Positions 1 through 7,846 are shown, counted from the stretch's first letter. The stretch: DNA of 11,677 bases from UBA2450 sp045132035 (GCA_045132035.1 JBGURM010000057.1:1-11677); one strand, 5' to 3'. Notes: generated from the letters alone by a model not told the origin. Made by a program: numbers and translations.

Positions 1-665
1 TTGATTGACTGAGTAATTTGATTACTAATCGCGTTTAGTGTCGACATGATTTCATTATGTCTTTTATTTTCATCAAGTAATTGAAGTGCTTCTTTAATCG
101 TGTCTGCTCTATGAGTGTCAAATAAATAGATTAAATAATCTAAATATGGAATGTCACTTTTAGAAATGACGTATTCTTTTGCTTCAAAATCTGCATATGC
201 TTTTTTAATAGAGTCAACATCACTATTTATCGCATCGGTTAATCCTTTAATTATCTCGTTAAGTTTCTTAGTTAAAGCATCACCAGTTAAATCACCAAAA
301 ATTGCTTTATATCTCTCAATATATTTTTGATATCCATAAGCTTTTTGATGATAGAAAGAACTCTCTTCATTAGCGTAAGCAATTCTCTTTTTGATTTTAC
401 CTCTAGTAAAGATATTTGCTTTCTTAAAATTTTCAGCTTCTTTAAGATACATATTCCAATAATTTTCTTCACCTTTTTTACAATTTTCATAGCTAACTAA
501 ATAGGAAGAATATGTCTTTACTTGTGGTAAATAAGATTTAACTTTATTTAAATCAGCAGTGTTTTTTTCAATATTTCTTTTTTTAGAATCAACAAAACCA
601 AATAAACAAGAAAGAGTCGCTCTTAAAGAGAGTAATTGATCAAAATCATAATTAGGAGTAGCCAT
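1..665 (-). CDS. Hypothetical helical protein, 3' end beyond the window
   Basis: The reading frame is open from an ATG at 663-665 to the window edge and gives 221 complete codons starting MATPNYDFDQLLSLR. A GAGG ribosome site (674-677) lies 8 bases before the ATG. The protein is rich in Lys, Tyr, Glu and Asn, is predicted mostly helical, and shows no signal peptide or membrane segment in the visible part. Residues about 30-120 look coiled-coil-like. Near the visible end is a segment reading YLIYLFDTHRADTIKEALQL, a pattern I recall from uncharacterised Firmicutes proteins, though I cannot name the family. The gene is divergent from the dehydrogenase at 726. The frame is real because it is long, has a good ribosome site and has ordinary codon use. 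The function is unknown and the C-terminus is missing. Confidence 0.8.
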   Translation of the reverse strand, partial: MATPNYDFDQLLSLRATLSCLFGFVDSKKRNIEKNTADLNKVKSYLPQVKTYSSYLVSYENCKKGEENYWNMYLKEAENFKKANIFTRGKIKKRIAYANEESSFYHQKAYGYQKYIERYKAIFGDLTGDALTKKLNEIIKGLTDAINSDVDSIKKAYADFEAKEYVISKSDIPYLDYLIYLFDTHRADTIKEALQLLDENKRHNEIMSTLNAISNQITQSI

Positions 666-708
666 AAAAATATCCTCACAAAATATTTTATGATATAGCC
701 AAGAATAA

Positions 709-717
709 TGGTATATT
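709..717 (+). promoter_or_regulatory. Extended -10 promoter element for the dehydrogenase gene
   Basis: TGGTATATT matches the extended -10 pattern TGnTATAAT, with the hexamer TATATT at 712-717. No convincing -35 is present. Transcription would start near 724, so the mRNA would begin at or just before the ATG at 726. This is consistent with the absence of a ribosome-binding site and argues against the in-frame ATG at 708, which lies inside the promoter. Confidence 0.4.
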
Positions 718-725
718 TTCTTTAT

Positions 726-1520
726 ATGAAGAAAGTTTTATTAACTGGCGCTTTCGGGGGGATGGGCCTAGCGACCGCGAAAGTCTTAATTAATGAAGGA
801 TATGAAGTCTATGGACTTGATATTAATAAAAAAGAAGAAATAGAACATCTCCACTTCTTTAAGACTGATTTAACTAACGAAAAGTCAGTTGTGAACGCTT
901 TTAATGTAATTAAAGAGGAAGTAGACGGATTTGACGCTTTCATTCATCTCGCGGGTATATATGACCTTAATTCATTAATTGAAATGAGCGAAGATGATTT
1001 TAAAAGAATCTTTGAAGTTAATGTCTTTTCCGTTTATCGAGTTAATAAAATATTTTTGCCTTTACTATCTAAAGGCGGAAAGATATTAATCACCACTAGT
1101 GAATTAGGTCCTTTAGATCCTCTACCTTTTACTGGAATATATGGAATAACTAAAACCACATTAGAAAAATATGCTTATTCTTTAAGAATGGAGCTTCAAT
1201 TACTTGGTTATTATGTTTCTGTTATTCGTCCTGGCGCGGTTGATACTGGTTTACTTAATGTATCTACTCAAAGACTAGAAGAATTCACTAAGACTACTAC
1301 CCACTATCAATATAATGTAGAAAGATTTAAAGAAGTCGTTGATAACGTTGAATCAAAGAAGATTCCACCTCAAAAGATTGGACAACTTATATCAAAAATC
1401 CTCAAAAAGAAGAAACCAAAATATTTCTATAATATCAATCGTAATCCATTATTAAGAATGCTTAATCGATTACCAAAAAGATTCCAAAATTGGATTATTA
1501 AAATGATTCTTACAAAGTAA
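726..1520 (+). CDS. Short-chain dehydrogenase/reductase (SDR family)
   Basis: Encodes 264 residues, a normal length for a classical SDR: a cytoplasmic NAD(P)-dependent oxidoreductase with a Rossmann fold. The cofactor motif TGAFGGMG is at residues 7-14. HLAG (74-77) stands in for the usual NNAG, and the structural Asn is at 99 (FEVNV). The catalytic Ser is at 125 and the YxxxK pair is Tyr139/Lys143, followed by RPG at 168-170. The substrate cannot be told; the basic, Lys/Arg-rich C-terminus (residues 225-264) suggests a small-molecule or lipid substrate only weakly. An in-frame ATG at 708 would add six residues, but 726 gives the standard MKKVLLTGA start and lies just after an extended -10. 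Neither start has a ribosome site. The gene stands alone and ends in a hairpin terminator shared with the convergent gene. Confidence 0.88.
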   Translation: MKKVLLTGAFGGMGLATAKVLINEGYEVYGLDINKKEEIEHLHFFKTDLTNEKSVVNAFNVIKEEVDGFDAFIHLAGIYDLNSLIEMSEDDFKRIFEVNVFSVYRVNKIFLPLLSKGGKILITTSELGPLDPLPFTGIYGITKTTLEKYAYSLRMELQLLGYYVSVIRPGAVDTGLLNVSTQRLEEFTKTTTHYQYNVERFKEVVDNVESKKIPPQKIGQLISKILKKKKPKYFYNINRNPLLRMLNRLPKRFQNWIIKMILTK

Positions 1521-1521
1521 A

Positions 1522-1557
1522 GCACGAGTCGCCTCGTGCCTTATTTTATTTTTTTCT
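1522..1557 (+). terminator. Intrinsic terminator between convergent genes
   Basis: GCACGAG (1522-1528) pairs with CTCGTGC (1533-1539) around a four-base loop and is followed by a T-rich run. It lies directly after the dehydrogenase stop. The T-rich run contains the stop of the convergent gene at 1546, so the hairpin probably serves both, though its minus-strand T tract is poorer. Confidence 0.85.
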
Positions 1558-2184
1558 AATTCCCATTACTGATGCGGTGTACGCTAAGTTGCCTTCTTTA
1601 ATAACTCGGAAATCACGGTATTCGAATTCTGGATATTCTTTCATAACTTCTTCGAGTTTGCTACTAACTCTAGTTAAGACCATATTCATTTTTCTAGTGT
1701 AGTTAACACTTTCAACGCCAAAGATTGAAGCAAATGAGATACAGATTGAAGTCCATAAGCCAACTCCGTTATTGGAAGCTGCTGTAAATAAAGCGACATC
1801 ACCATCGATTTTCTTTTTAACAATAACGTATCCATTATCAGTAACTGTTTGTGCTGCACTATTTTGTGCTTGTTGTCCTGATTTTGAGAAGAAAGCATAG
1901 ACACCTACGCAGAGAGCGATTAGTCCAACAGCCATTGCGCCACAGCTTAATCCAAGAGCAACCCATGTACATGGATGGTGACCATAATCTCTAGCGTGAT
2001 TAATACCAATGATTGCGTTAACTAACGTTCCGATTACTAGCATTATCGCAAGAACGCTTAAAAAAATAGCTGCGGCTTTCATAGCGCCTTTCTTCTTGAT
2101 AACAAGAGCGATAGAAATTAATGCAAATGGTAAACCGATTGCCAAAGCTAAAATAAGAAATGTTGAAGCAAGTGAATCTTTCAT
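1546..2184 (-). CDS. Small membrane protein with three predicted helices, function unknown
   Basis: Encodes 212 residues. Hydrophobic segments at about 8-29, 36-61 and 73-99 are predicted membrane helices. A hydrophilic tail of about 110 residues follows and is probably cytoplasmic. The tail starts with a Gln/Ala/Ser-rich linker (about 102-113). It then has a mixed alpha/beta region ending in FRVIKEGNLAYTASVMG, which resembles a small folded domain rather than a disordered tail. A short Lys-rich loop follows the first helix. I do not recognise the family. An AGAGG ribosome site lies about 9 bases before the ATG, and a promoter is visible upstream at 2215-2243. The gene sits between two terminators and so is probably transcribed alone. 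Confidence 0.8.
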   Translation of the reverse strand: MKDSLASTFLILALAIGLPFALISIALVIKKKGAMKAAAIFLSVLAIMLVIGTLVNAIIGINHARDYGHHPCTWVALGLSCGAMAVGLIALCVGVYAFFSKSGQQAQNSAAQTVTDNGYVIVKKKIDGDVALFTAASNNGVGLWTSICISFASIFGVESVNYTRKMNMVLTRVSSKLEEVMKEYPEFEYRDFRVIKEGNLAYTASVMGIRKK

Positions 2185-2214
2185 GTAGTAAAACCTCTTT
2201 TTATATTTAAATAA

Positions 2215-2243
2215 ATTTTACTTTCTATTTATTAAATAAACAA
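2215..2243 (-). promoter_or_regulatory. Sigma-A-type promoter for the membrane-protein gene
   Basis: On the minus strand, TTGTTT (2238-2243) and TAAAAT (2215-2220) are separated by exactly 17 bases. The pair lies between the terminator of the upstream gene and the AGAGG ribosome site of the gene at 2184. Confidence 0.55.
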
Positions 2244-2251
2244 TGAATATG

Positions 2252-2273
2252 AAAAGACCGCTTATAAGCGGTC
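2252..2273 (-). terminator. Terminator after the large lipoprotein gene
   Basis: A perfect 18-base palindrome at 2256-2273, with arms GACCGCT and AGCGGTC around TATA, lies just past the stop at 2295. On the minus strand it is followed by TTTT and an AT-rich stretch. The T tract is short, but position and stem strength fit a terminator. Confidence 0.7.
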
Positions 2274-2294
2274 ATTAATAATTATTGAAAGATA

Positions 2295-5200
2295 TTAATA
2301 CACCATTAGCTCGATGCTGAGGGATATGCTAAAGTTATCTGAGTAATTGTAGACATCAATTGTGATGACCATTGGATGTTGAACCATGATATTTCCGTAT
2401 TTGCTTTCTTTTCCTAAGTCATTTTTATATTGTTTGACATCTTCAATCTCATCATAACCAAATGCTCCATCGTCCCAACTATGGTTAAGAACAACTTTGA
2501 ATTCGGTAGGTTCATCAACAGTCCACACAATTGACCAGTGTCCTCCATCTAATTGATCATGAGCAAATTCTTTTGTGCCTTCTTCCAAACTCCATTCATT
2601 AAATGAACCAACAATAGAAACAGAGCTGATATCTAAGGTTGATGATCCATCATCTTGAATGTTATCGAAATAAATATAATTATCACGAAGTGTAACTGTC
2701 GCAGTGAATGAATGGACACAGGCAATATTGCCATATTCTCCTTCAGCGATGTATTCATGTGGAGGAACATTGTTATAGCCTAAACCATCGCCATCTCTTT
2801 CACCGTATTTGTATACTTTGTATTGGTTTCCTCTAACAAAGCTGAATCTTGCTATACGGAGAGTTTCTTCTTCGTTTTCATCTCGTTCAAAAACGACATA
2901 ACCCTTTTCAAAGCTCCAGTTATTGAACGAACCAACCAAGAGATATGTATTATCATCAATGACTTCTCCCGGAATGAATTCTAAGACATGTATTTTTTGT
3001 TGTTCTTCATCAAAGTAAACAACTAAATGATATGTGCCACTTTCTTTAACTCGGTCTTTATCATCAATGATTTCAGACATATTGCAGCCCATCATGAAAA
3101 CCCTTGTTCCTTTACGGAGTTCAACTGTACATTCCATTCCGTCATAGTCTTCATTAACAGTCATTTTGGCAACTAGATTATTATAATCATCACGAATCTG
3201 GTATTGGTCGAGATAGTATCCACGTGTGTAATGGAAGCGGAGATAAATGACAGTGCCTTCATTTGAGAATGGGCATATATAAAGCATATGATCGCTTGCG
3301 TTTGGCATACCAACATAGCGGTATTCAGAAATGTTTCCTTGACTATTTAGGATGACCCTACCAAAATCATCTAACGCTGAGACATAAGCATTATATTCTG
3401 CTTGAGTTAAGTTTCTAATGACAACTGTTCCAGCATCTTCGTTAACATCATAGACCGCATTAGTGGCAACAGGGGCTGGGAAATTAGTAGTGAAAGAAAT
3501 CCTATTAATTACATCTGTTGGCCAACCCGCTGAACTACCGACTTGCCAAATTTCAAATTTAATTGAGTTGCTATATGTTTTCGGAATTCTAATATGAAGT
3601 GTTAAATTACCAATCACTTTAGTGAATTCCATATATGTTTGCTCATCGCTTTCTTTTTCTTGATTAAAGCCTTCTGAGCCAGTTAATCTAGTCGCATAGC
3701 TATCAATTTCATCACTATTTGTGTTAGAAATTTCTAAAGAGTAAACTTGAGTTTTTTCGTCTTGGTTAAGGATATAGTAAGCATTTTGACTCTTATAAGC
3801 AGGAACTCCGATATTTGCTAAAACTTTAGGGAAAACATGATGGAATAAGTCGTATGGACTTACTTCATATAAAATGCAGTAGCATGATGCTTCTAATTCT
3901 AACTCTCTGTCAAAGACAGAAATGGTAAATACATCAGCAGGATCTGGCATTTCTTCCATATCGCCAAAAGCGTCCAAATATGCTTCTTTAAATTTTGTAT
4001 CTGAATATACTTCTATTGGAGTATGAAGTGGATTACCTTCTTCATCGACGATTGTAAACTTATAGGTAAAGAGTCCATCAATCTTATCGTTATCAGCGAC
4101 TTCCACTACTTTGTTATCGTCGCTCATATAGGCGATTCTTGCTTGTTCTGCAAATAATTGTCTAATCGAATGATTACCACTGACGTTTTGATAATAGAAT
4201 TCATTATCTGACTCTCTACTAAGAATCTTTAGTCCTGTAATCGCGCTAGGACCATCTTGATGTCCTTCACCTCTTTTAATCAAATCATAAATGATATCTA
4301 CTCCATAGATTTGAGAGATTTCACGATAGACTTGTTCTAAAGCGTTATGAGGAGTGCCGCTCTTTGAGATAAATTCATTTGGATTAATATTTGTGGTATT
4401 GAGTCCCATTCCATTAAAGAAGGCTTCTCCTAGAGTTGCTAATCTAGTCGCACTTGTGGATGTGAATTTATGGAATGTGTTGTTTTTATACCATTTCCAG
4501 TTCATTTCAACAAATTTGACGCCTTCATTAATATATGAAGCGAAATCTTGGTGCGTTGAGTCTTTCACTAATCTCTTAGTGGAACCAATATCAAATTTTC
4601 TCCATTCTTTAATTGAGTTATTTTGAACTTCTACATAGTAGTAACCAATATTATATGGACTAGAAAGATAACTGAGTTCATGTTCATCGTTATCGGTAAT
4701 TAAAGTCATTTTGTAATTTGGACTTTCTTTCTCTAAATCATAATCAAGTAACATTGAGACATACCAATCCGTATGATATGTGTCATTACCCTTCACTAGA
4801 TTGATACCCATATGAACAGAGGCATCGATTAAATCGTTTTCATCAATCCCTACTTCAACTGCGAATGTAAAGGTGTAGTTAACTAAATAATCGGTGTCTG
4901 TACTTTCTTTCTTTTCACCTGTTTCTAAATCGAAATAGATTTGACCAGTAATATCTTTTTGGTATTTAGTGCCGAAAGAATAACCTTCTCCAACTTTTTC
5001 AAGTACTGATTTTAAGTACCTAAATTGAATCATTGGAGGTTCGTCGTACTCTAAATCTTCGATTGAACCACCGGTTTCTTCTAAAGTGTACTCGTTATAT
5101 ATGGTGTTTAAAGCATCATCAAAAGTAGATGGTTCGTTATATCGATAAAACGGAGATATCAAATTACTTTTATTTGGTTTTGTATTTTGAAAGCTCTTTT

Positions 5201-5339
5201 CTACTCCGTTAAAAGCAGTTTTGACTTTCTGATAACTTGTTGTAGGAACAGTGTAACCACTACTAGCAGGGGTACAGCCAATTAAAGCAGAAGCACCTAA
5301 AAATACACTTATCGCGAAAAGAAATCCTTTGTTTTTCAT
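2295..5339 (-). CDS. Large surface lipoprotein with two C-terminal carbohydrate-binding-like repeats
   Basis: Encodes 1014 residues from the ATG at 5339, which has AGGTG five bases upstream and gives a normal lipoprotein signal: KNK, a hydrophobic core, then LIGC with Cys22 as the lipidated residue. The frame stays open 22 codons further upstream, but that start would bury the signal peptide. The protein should be anchored outside the cell membrane. Residues about 25-790 are acidic and Tyr-rich with no domain I can name. Residues about 798-900 and 906-1005 are tandem copies of a roughly 108-residue beta-sandwich unit. Each copy starts with VGSFNxWS, has a GYxxx stretch in the middle and YGNI before the last strands. 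This layout resembles SusE/SusF and other starch-binding or glycogen-binding-like modules. No catalytic domain is recognised, so glycan capture is an inference. The next gene upstream also encodes a lipoprotein but is separated by a terminator. Confidence 0.88.
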   Translation of the reverse strand: MKNKGFLFAISVFLGASALIGCTPASSGYTVPTTSYQKVKTAFNGVEKSFQNTKPNKSNLISPFYRYNEPSTFDDALNTIYNEYTLEETGGSIEDLEYDEPPMIQFRYLKSVLEKVGEGYSFGTKYQKDITGQIYFDLETGEKKESTDTDYLVNYTFTFAVEVGIDENDLIDASVHMGINLVKGNDTYHTDWYVSMLLDYDLEKESPNYKMTLITDNDEHELSYLSSPYNIGYYYVEVQNNSIKEWRKFDIGSTKRLVKDSTHQDFASYINEGVKFVEMNWKWYKNNTFHKFTSTSATRLATLGEAFFNGMGLNTTNINPNEFISKSGTPHNALEQVYREISQIYGVDIIYDLIKRGEGHQDGPSAITGLKILSRESDNEFYYQNVSGNHSIRQLFAEQARIAYMSDDNKVVEVADNDKIDGLFTYKFTIVDEEGNPLHTPIEVYSDTKFKEAYLDAFGDMEEMPDPADVFTISVFDRELELEASCYCILYEVSPYDLFHHVFPKVLANIGVPAYKSQNAYYILNQDEKTQVYSLEISNTNSDEIDSYATRLTGSEGFNQEKESDEQTYMEFTKVIGNLTLHIRIPKTYSNSIKFEIWQVGSSAGWPTDVINRISFTTNFPAPVATNAVYDVNEDAGTVVIRNLTQAEYNAYVSALDDFGRVILNSQGNISEYRYVGMPNASDHMLYICPFSNEGTVIYLRFHYTRGYYLDQYQIRDDYNNLVAKMTVNEDYDGMECTVELRKGTRVFMMGCNMSEIIDDKDRVKESGTYHLVVYFDEEQQKIHVLEFIPGEVIDDNTYLLVGSFNNWSFEKGYVVFERDENEEETLRIARFSFVRGNQYKVYKYGERDGDGLGYNNVPPHEYIAEGEYGNIACVHSFTATVTLRDNYIYFDNIQDDGSSTLDISSVSIVGSFNEWSLEEGTKEFAHDQLDGGHWSIVWTVDEPTEFKVVLNHSWDDGAFGYDEIEDVKQYKNDLGKESKYGNIMVQHPMVITIDVYNYSDNFSISLSIELMVY

Positions 5340-5384
5340 ATAATCACCTACTTTTTTATTGGTTATATCTAACTTAATTATGTT

Positions 5385-5418
5385 TATAAAAAAATACAAA
5401 CGCAAATGATTTGTATTT
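5385..5418 (-). terminator. Terminator between the two lipoprotein genes
   Basis: AAATACAAA (5392-5400) and TTTGTATTT (5410-5418) form a 9-bp AT-rich stem with a 9-base loop. In the minus-strand direction the second arm runs into a stretch of seven or more T residues. It follows the stop at 5437 and probably separates this gene from the lipoprotein gene downstream, which then needs its own promoter; a weak TTTATA-17-TATAAC lies in the gap. Confidence 0.65.
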
Positions 5419-5436
5419 CTTTATGTGAAATAAACA

Positions 5437-6402
5437 CTATTTGTAGTAAACAACAGTCATTTTGTAGATTCTAACTTGTTTAACGTAAACATTACTTGTC
5501 TGTCCGTTATTACTATTATGAATTTTGATTTTGCTATAATCGACTTGAGAGAAGATTTTAGTTTTAGTGTTACTTTCAATCACCATTTTTGCGTTAGTGA
5601 CTGGTATTTCTTTATAGAACGGATAATTTTCATTAGTTTCAAAAGTAATATATTTAAGCTTTCCACTACTAACACTGATATGGAAATATGTACCAACATA
5701 GAATCGATATGGGAAGTTTCCTGTTGGAGAGAATGAATATTGACTTCCTGGATCGTTAATCACTTTAACATTTCCTAAAGTCATGACATAGTCATCATTA
5801 TCCCAACTTTCTTGATAATTTTTATTATCTTCACTAGTGAAATCAAAGGTTATTGTTTCAGTTGCTTTTCCATTATCTTCTTCACTTTCATAAGGAGTTG
5901 GATCACCTTTTCTATCAATTGAATAGATTACTGGATAGCCATAATCACTACTACCTGCAAGTTCTGGCTGACTTTTTTGCGAATAATACATATAGTGACC
6001 ACCAGCAACAATAACATCACCTTTTTGTAAATCAGTATATCCAGCTTTACTATCAATATTAGCGGAATATACTTGAATATTTTTACTATCACCAAAGGTG
6101 TCCACTAGATAAGCACTATAGGATTTATAGTTTGAATTATAAGAAGGATTAGCGTTCACTATTCCTTTAACAAATATCTCATTAGTGGATAACGCTGTAT
6201 TAGTGCCAATAATCGCAATTGCTTCAGCAACTGTATATGGATTAGCTAATGTTCCTTTTTCTCCTACTACTGGAGTGTCACCACTAGGGTCATTAATTGG
6301 ATCAGAAGATGGATCGCCACTATTATTTGAATTTGTGTTTTGATTACATCCCATCAATATCATTGAAATTAATGGAATTAGAAAGATAGTTTTGAGTTTC
6401 AT
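5437..6402 (-). CDS. Lipoprotein with an OB-fold-like domain, function unknown
   Basis: Encodes 321 residues. The signal peptide ends in LMGC with Cys19 as the lipid anchor. A low-complexity Asn/Ser/Asp/Pro linker (about 20-47) follows, as is common in surface lipoproteins. Residues about 49-165 begin GTLANPYTVAEAIAI and continue with EIFVKGIV and a KGDVIVAGGHY strand. This pattern is typical of OB-fold-like domains found in secreted proteins of gut bacteria, often beside nuclease or sugar-binding modules. The C-terminal part (about 180-321) is beta-rich, starting ITFDFTSEDN, and ends in a VYVKQVRIYKM strand; it may be a second sandwich domain. No catalytic motif is seen. The ribosome site GAGGTGA lies 7 bases before the ATG and is the strongest in this half of the window. 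Confidence 0.82.
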   Translation of the reverse strand: MKLKTIFLIPLISMILMGCNQNTNSNNSGDPSSDPINDPSGDTPVVGEKGTLANPYTVAEAIAIIGTNTALSTNEIFVKGIVNANPSYNSNYKSYSAYLVDTFGDSKNIQVYSANIDSKAGYTDLQKGDVIVAGGHYMYYSQKSQPELAGSSDYGYPVIYSIDRKGDPTPYESEEDNGKATETITFDFTSEDNKNYQESWDNDDYVMTLGNVKVINDPGSQYSFSPTGNFPYRFYVGTYFHISVSSGKLKYITFETNENYPFYKEIPVTNAKMVIESNTKTKIFSQVDYSKIKIHNSNNGQTSNVYVKQVRIYKMTVVYYK

Positions 6403-6432
6403 TATTGAGTCACCTCGATTAATTATTTTAGC

Positions 6433-6461
6433 ACTATAAATATTAATTGCTGAGTGTATCT
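6433..6461 (-). promoter_or_regulatory. Possible promoter of the OB-fold lipoprotein gene
   Basis: On the minus strand TATAGT (6433-6438) is preceded after 17 bases by AGATAC (6456-6461). The -35 does not match TTGACA, but the same GATAC-17-TATA arrangement appears before two other genes in this window. Confidence 0.3.
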
Positions 6462-6477
6462 TAAAAACTTTTCATAA

Positions 6478-6588
6478 AATAAAAAAATTTTGTATAAAGA
6501 AAAAGGAAAAAAGACCGCTGAAGAAGTCCTTGATTCTACTAATGAAATGATTGCTAATATCGTTCAAACTTGGGAATTAGATCAATAA
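6478..6588 (+). pseudogene. C-terminal stub of a lost gene, possibly a solute-binding protein
   Basis: A plus-strand frame is open from just after a TAA at 6475 to a TAA at 6586. Its last 26 residues start KKTAEEVLDSTNEM and end TWELDQ. They read like the amphipathic C-terminal helix of an ABC-transporter solute-binding lipoprotein, where a GKxTAEEAL-type segment is common. There is no ATG at the head of the frame, no ribosome site and no upstream coding sequence. A terminator follows the stop at once, as expected for the tail of a genuine gene. I infer that the body of the gene was deleted. The similarity is from memory and the segment is short, so a chance reading frame is possible. Confidence 0.4.
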
Positions 6589-6618
6589 AAAATACCGATT
6601 GATTCGGTATTTTATTTA
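6586..6618. terminator. Bidirectional intrinsic terminator
   Basis: AATACCGA (6591-6598) and TCGGTATT (6604-6611) form an 8-bp stem with a 5-base loop. It is preceded by an A run and followed by a T-rich run, so it can act in both directions. It ends the cyclase gene on the minus strand and sits directly after the plus-strand stub. Confidence 0.8.
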
Positions 6619-7655
6619 TAAAGAAGCTCAATTAGTCGATCAACATACATTAATAAAGCTTTATCTTTATCTTGCCATATTCTTTGGACGTTTTTTTCAA
6701 TTAGAATAATACTTCCAAAATATTCGCTTGTATTTCTAACTTTAGAAACGATGAATGTTGATATATCTTCTTTATCAATCCACTCTTGGATTTCTTTTTT
6801 AGCGGTTCTCTTATAGAAATTAATTTCAGTTGGGTAAAATAATTCTTCATAGACTGTAGAGTTATCCACTAAAACTTGATAAATCTCTGGTGTGTCAAAT
6901 TTCCTTTTTGAAGAACTGGAGATTGAATGACCATCAGTTTTAACAAATATTGAATCTTTAACTCCTAAAAAGATTGTGATGTTATTTAATAAATATTTAA
7001 TCGTGACATCTCTTTTTTCTTGTAAAGTGACAATATCTAATAATGTTCTAAATAAAATATTTAAAGAATCAGTTCCTTTTTTATGGACATCAATATGTTC
7101 ATGTTTTTCTTTTACATATGTAATATAGCAGTTTCTACCTTTGGTTTTTCCTCGATATAAAGCTTTATCCACCATTAAGAAGAGGTCATCATAATTATTT
7201 GCGTCTTTAGGGAAAGAAGCGTTTCCTGTTGTAGCGGTTATAAATAATTCCGCGGTAGATAATCGATATGATCTTCTAACTGCTTTATCTGTTCCATATA
7301 AAGAATTAGCAAAAGAATGAGATTCTTCATAGGAATGTTCACCAAAATAGATGATGATGAATTCATCTCCACCATAGCGACCAATTAAAGCTTTGTCTTC
7401 AACACATCTAATTAATGAATCGCAAACAGCGATTAAGCATTCGTCCCCGATTGCATGTCCATAGTTATCATTGATAAATTTAAAATTATCAATATCAAAC
7501 ATCAACATTGTAAATGGAGTGTTGCTATTAACTAATTCTTTGGCCAAATTTAAAATATATCCCCTTGAAATAACTCCAGTTAAAGAGTCAAGTAAATGAG
7601 ATAATTCAATATCTTTAAAATAACCAAATTTATCAATTTGTTCTCTTGTGTACAT
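6612..7655 (-). CDS. Diguanylate cyclase, GGDEF domain followed by a GAF-like domain
   Basis: Encodes 347 residues. The GGDEF domain spans about 20-182 and should make cyclic di-GMP from two GTP. The signature RYGGDEF is intact (GGDEF at 95-99), the metal-binding Asp54 lies in MFDIDNFKFIND, and the domain ends with DKALYRGKTKGRN. The inhibitory RxxD site expected five residues before GGDEF is absent (EDKA at 86-89), so product feedback by this site is unlikely. Residues about 195-345 resemble a GAF-type sensor domain, with a long helix and then alternating strands ending FGSIILIE plus a final helix. The order is reversed compared with most cyclases, where sensors come first. There is no membrane segment, so the enzyme is cytoplasmic. 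There is no ribosome site before the ATG; an extended -10 lies 14 bases upstream. Confidence 0.9.
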   Translation of the reverse strand: MYTREQIDKFGYFKDIELSHLLDSLTGVISRGYILNLAKELVNSNTPFTMLMFDIDNFKFINDNYGHAIGDECLIAVCDSLIRCVEDKALIGRYGGDEFIIIYFGEHSYEESHSFANSLYGTDKAVRRSYRLSTAELFITATTGNASFPKDANNYDDLFLMVDKALYRGKTKGRNCYITYVKEKHEHIDVHKKGTDSLNILFRTLLDIVTLQEKRDVTIKYLLNNITIFLGVKDSIFVKTDGHSISSSSKRKFDTPEIYQVLVDNSTVYEELFYPTEINFYKRTAKKEIQEWIDKEDISTFIVSKVRNTSEYFGSIILIEKNVQRIWQDKDKALLMYVDRLIELLYK

Positions 7656-7669
7656 GACTAGTTGAATTA

Positions 7670-7698
7670 ATTATATCACGACAAATAAATTTGTATCG
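7670..7698 (-). promoter_or_regulatory. Extended -10 promoter of the cyclase gene
   Basis: TGATATAAT on the minus strand contains a perfect TATAAT at 7670-7675 with the TG extension. Position -35 reads CGATAC at 17 bases or TCGATA at 18, a weak match. Transcription would start about 7 bases from the ATG, leaving a very short leader without a ribosome site. Confidence 0.6.
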
Positions 7699-7737
7699 AT
7701 TATTTCTTTTACAAAGATAAAAAAGACACAAAAAGAG

Positions 7738-7764
7738 CGGACAGTAATCGGTTTATAGAGTCCG
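7738..7764 (-). terminator. Weak candidate terminator downstream of the acetyltransferase gene
   Basis: CGGAC (7738-7742) and GTCCG (7760-7764) can pair over 17 bases. On the minus strand the hairpin is followed by CTCTTTTTGTG and then more T residues. The stem is only 5 bp, but no better terminator is visible between the acetyltransferase stop and the cyclase promoter. Confidence 0.3.
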
Positions 7765-7781
7765 AATTTTGGGGACAATTT

Positions 7782-7814
7782 CATATTTAATAGAATGGTT
7801 TACCATATTTAATA
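7782..7814. repeat. Direct repeat CATATTTAATA, two copies 22 bp apart
   Basis: The 11-base sequence occurs identically at 7782-7792 and 7804-7814 in the 243-bp gap between the cyclase and acetyltransferase genes. This gap contains no gene that I can support. Confidence 0.6.
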
Positions 7815-7817
7815 CAA

Positions 7818-7846
7818 TGCATACCCTTTGAGCAATTTGCATACCC
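7818..7846. repeat. Direct repeat TGCATACCC, two copies 20 bp apart
   Basis: Identical 9-base copies lie at 7818-7826 and 7838-7846, each preceded by CAAT within a few bases. The spacing of about two helical turns is what paired protein-binding sites show. A related GCGTACG series lies on the other side of the two-gene cassette at 9958-10016. Confidence 0.6.

Noticed and set aside
287..490. 67-codon minus-strand frame inside the first gene
   Set aside because: It is a shadow frame within the longer frame at 1-665, which has a ribosome site and runs off the window edge.
1686..1904. 72-codon frame within the membrane-protein gene
   Set aside because: It lies wholly inside the longer frame with a ribosome site and promoter.
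5340..5405. N-terminal extension of the large lipoprotein by 22 residues
   Set aside because: It would bury the lipoprotein signal peptide, and AGGTG sits correctly before the internal ATG at 5339.
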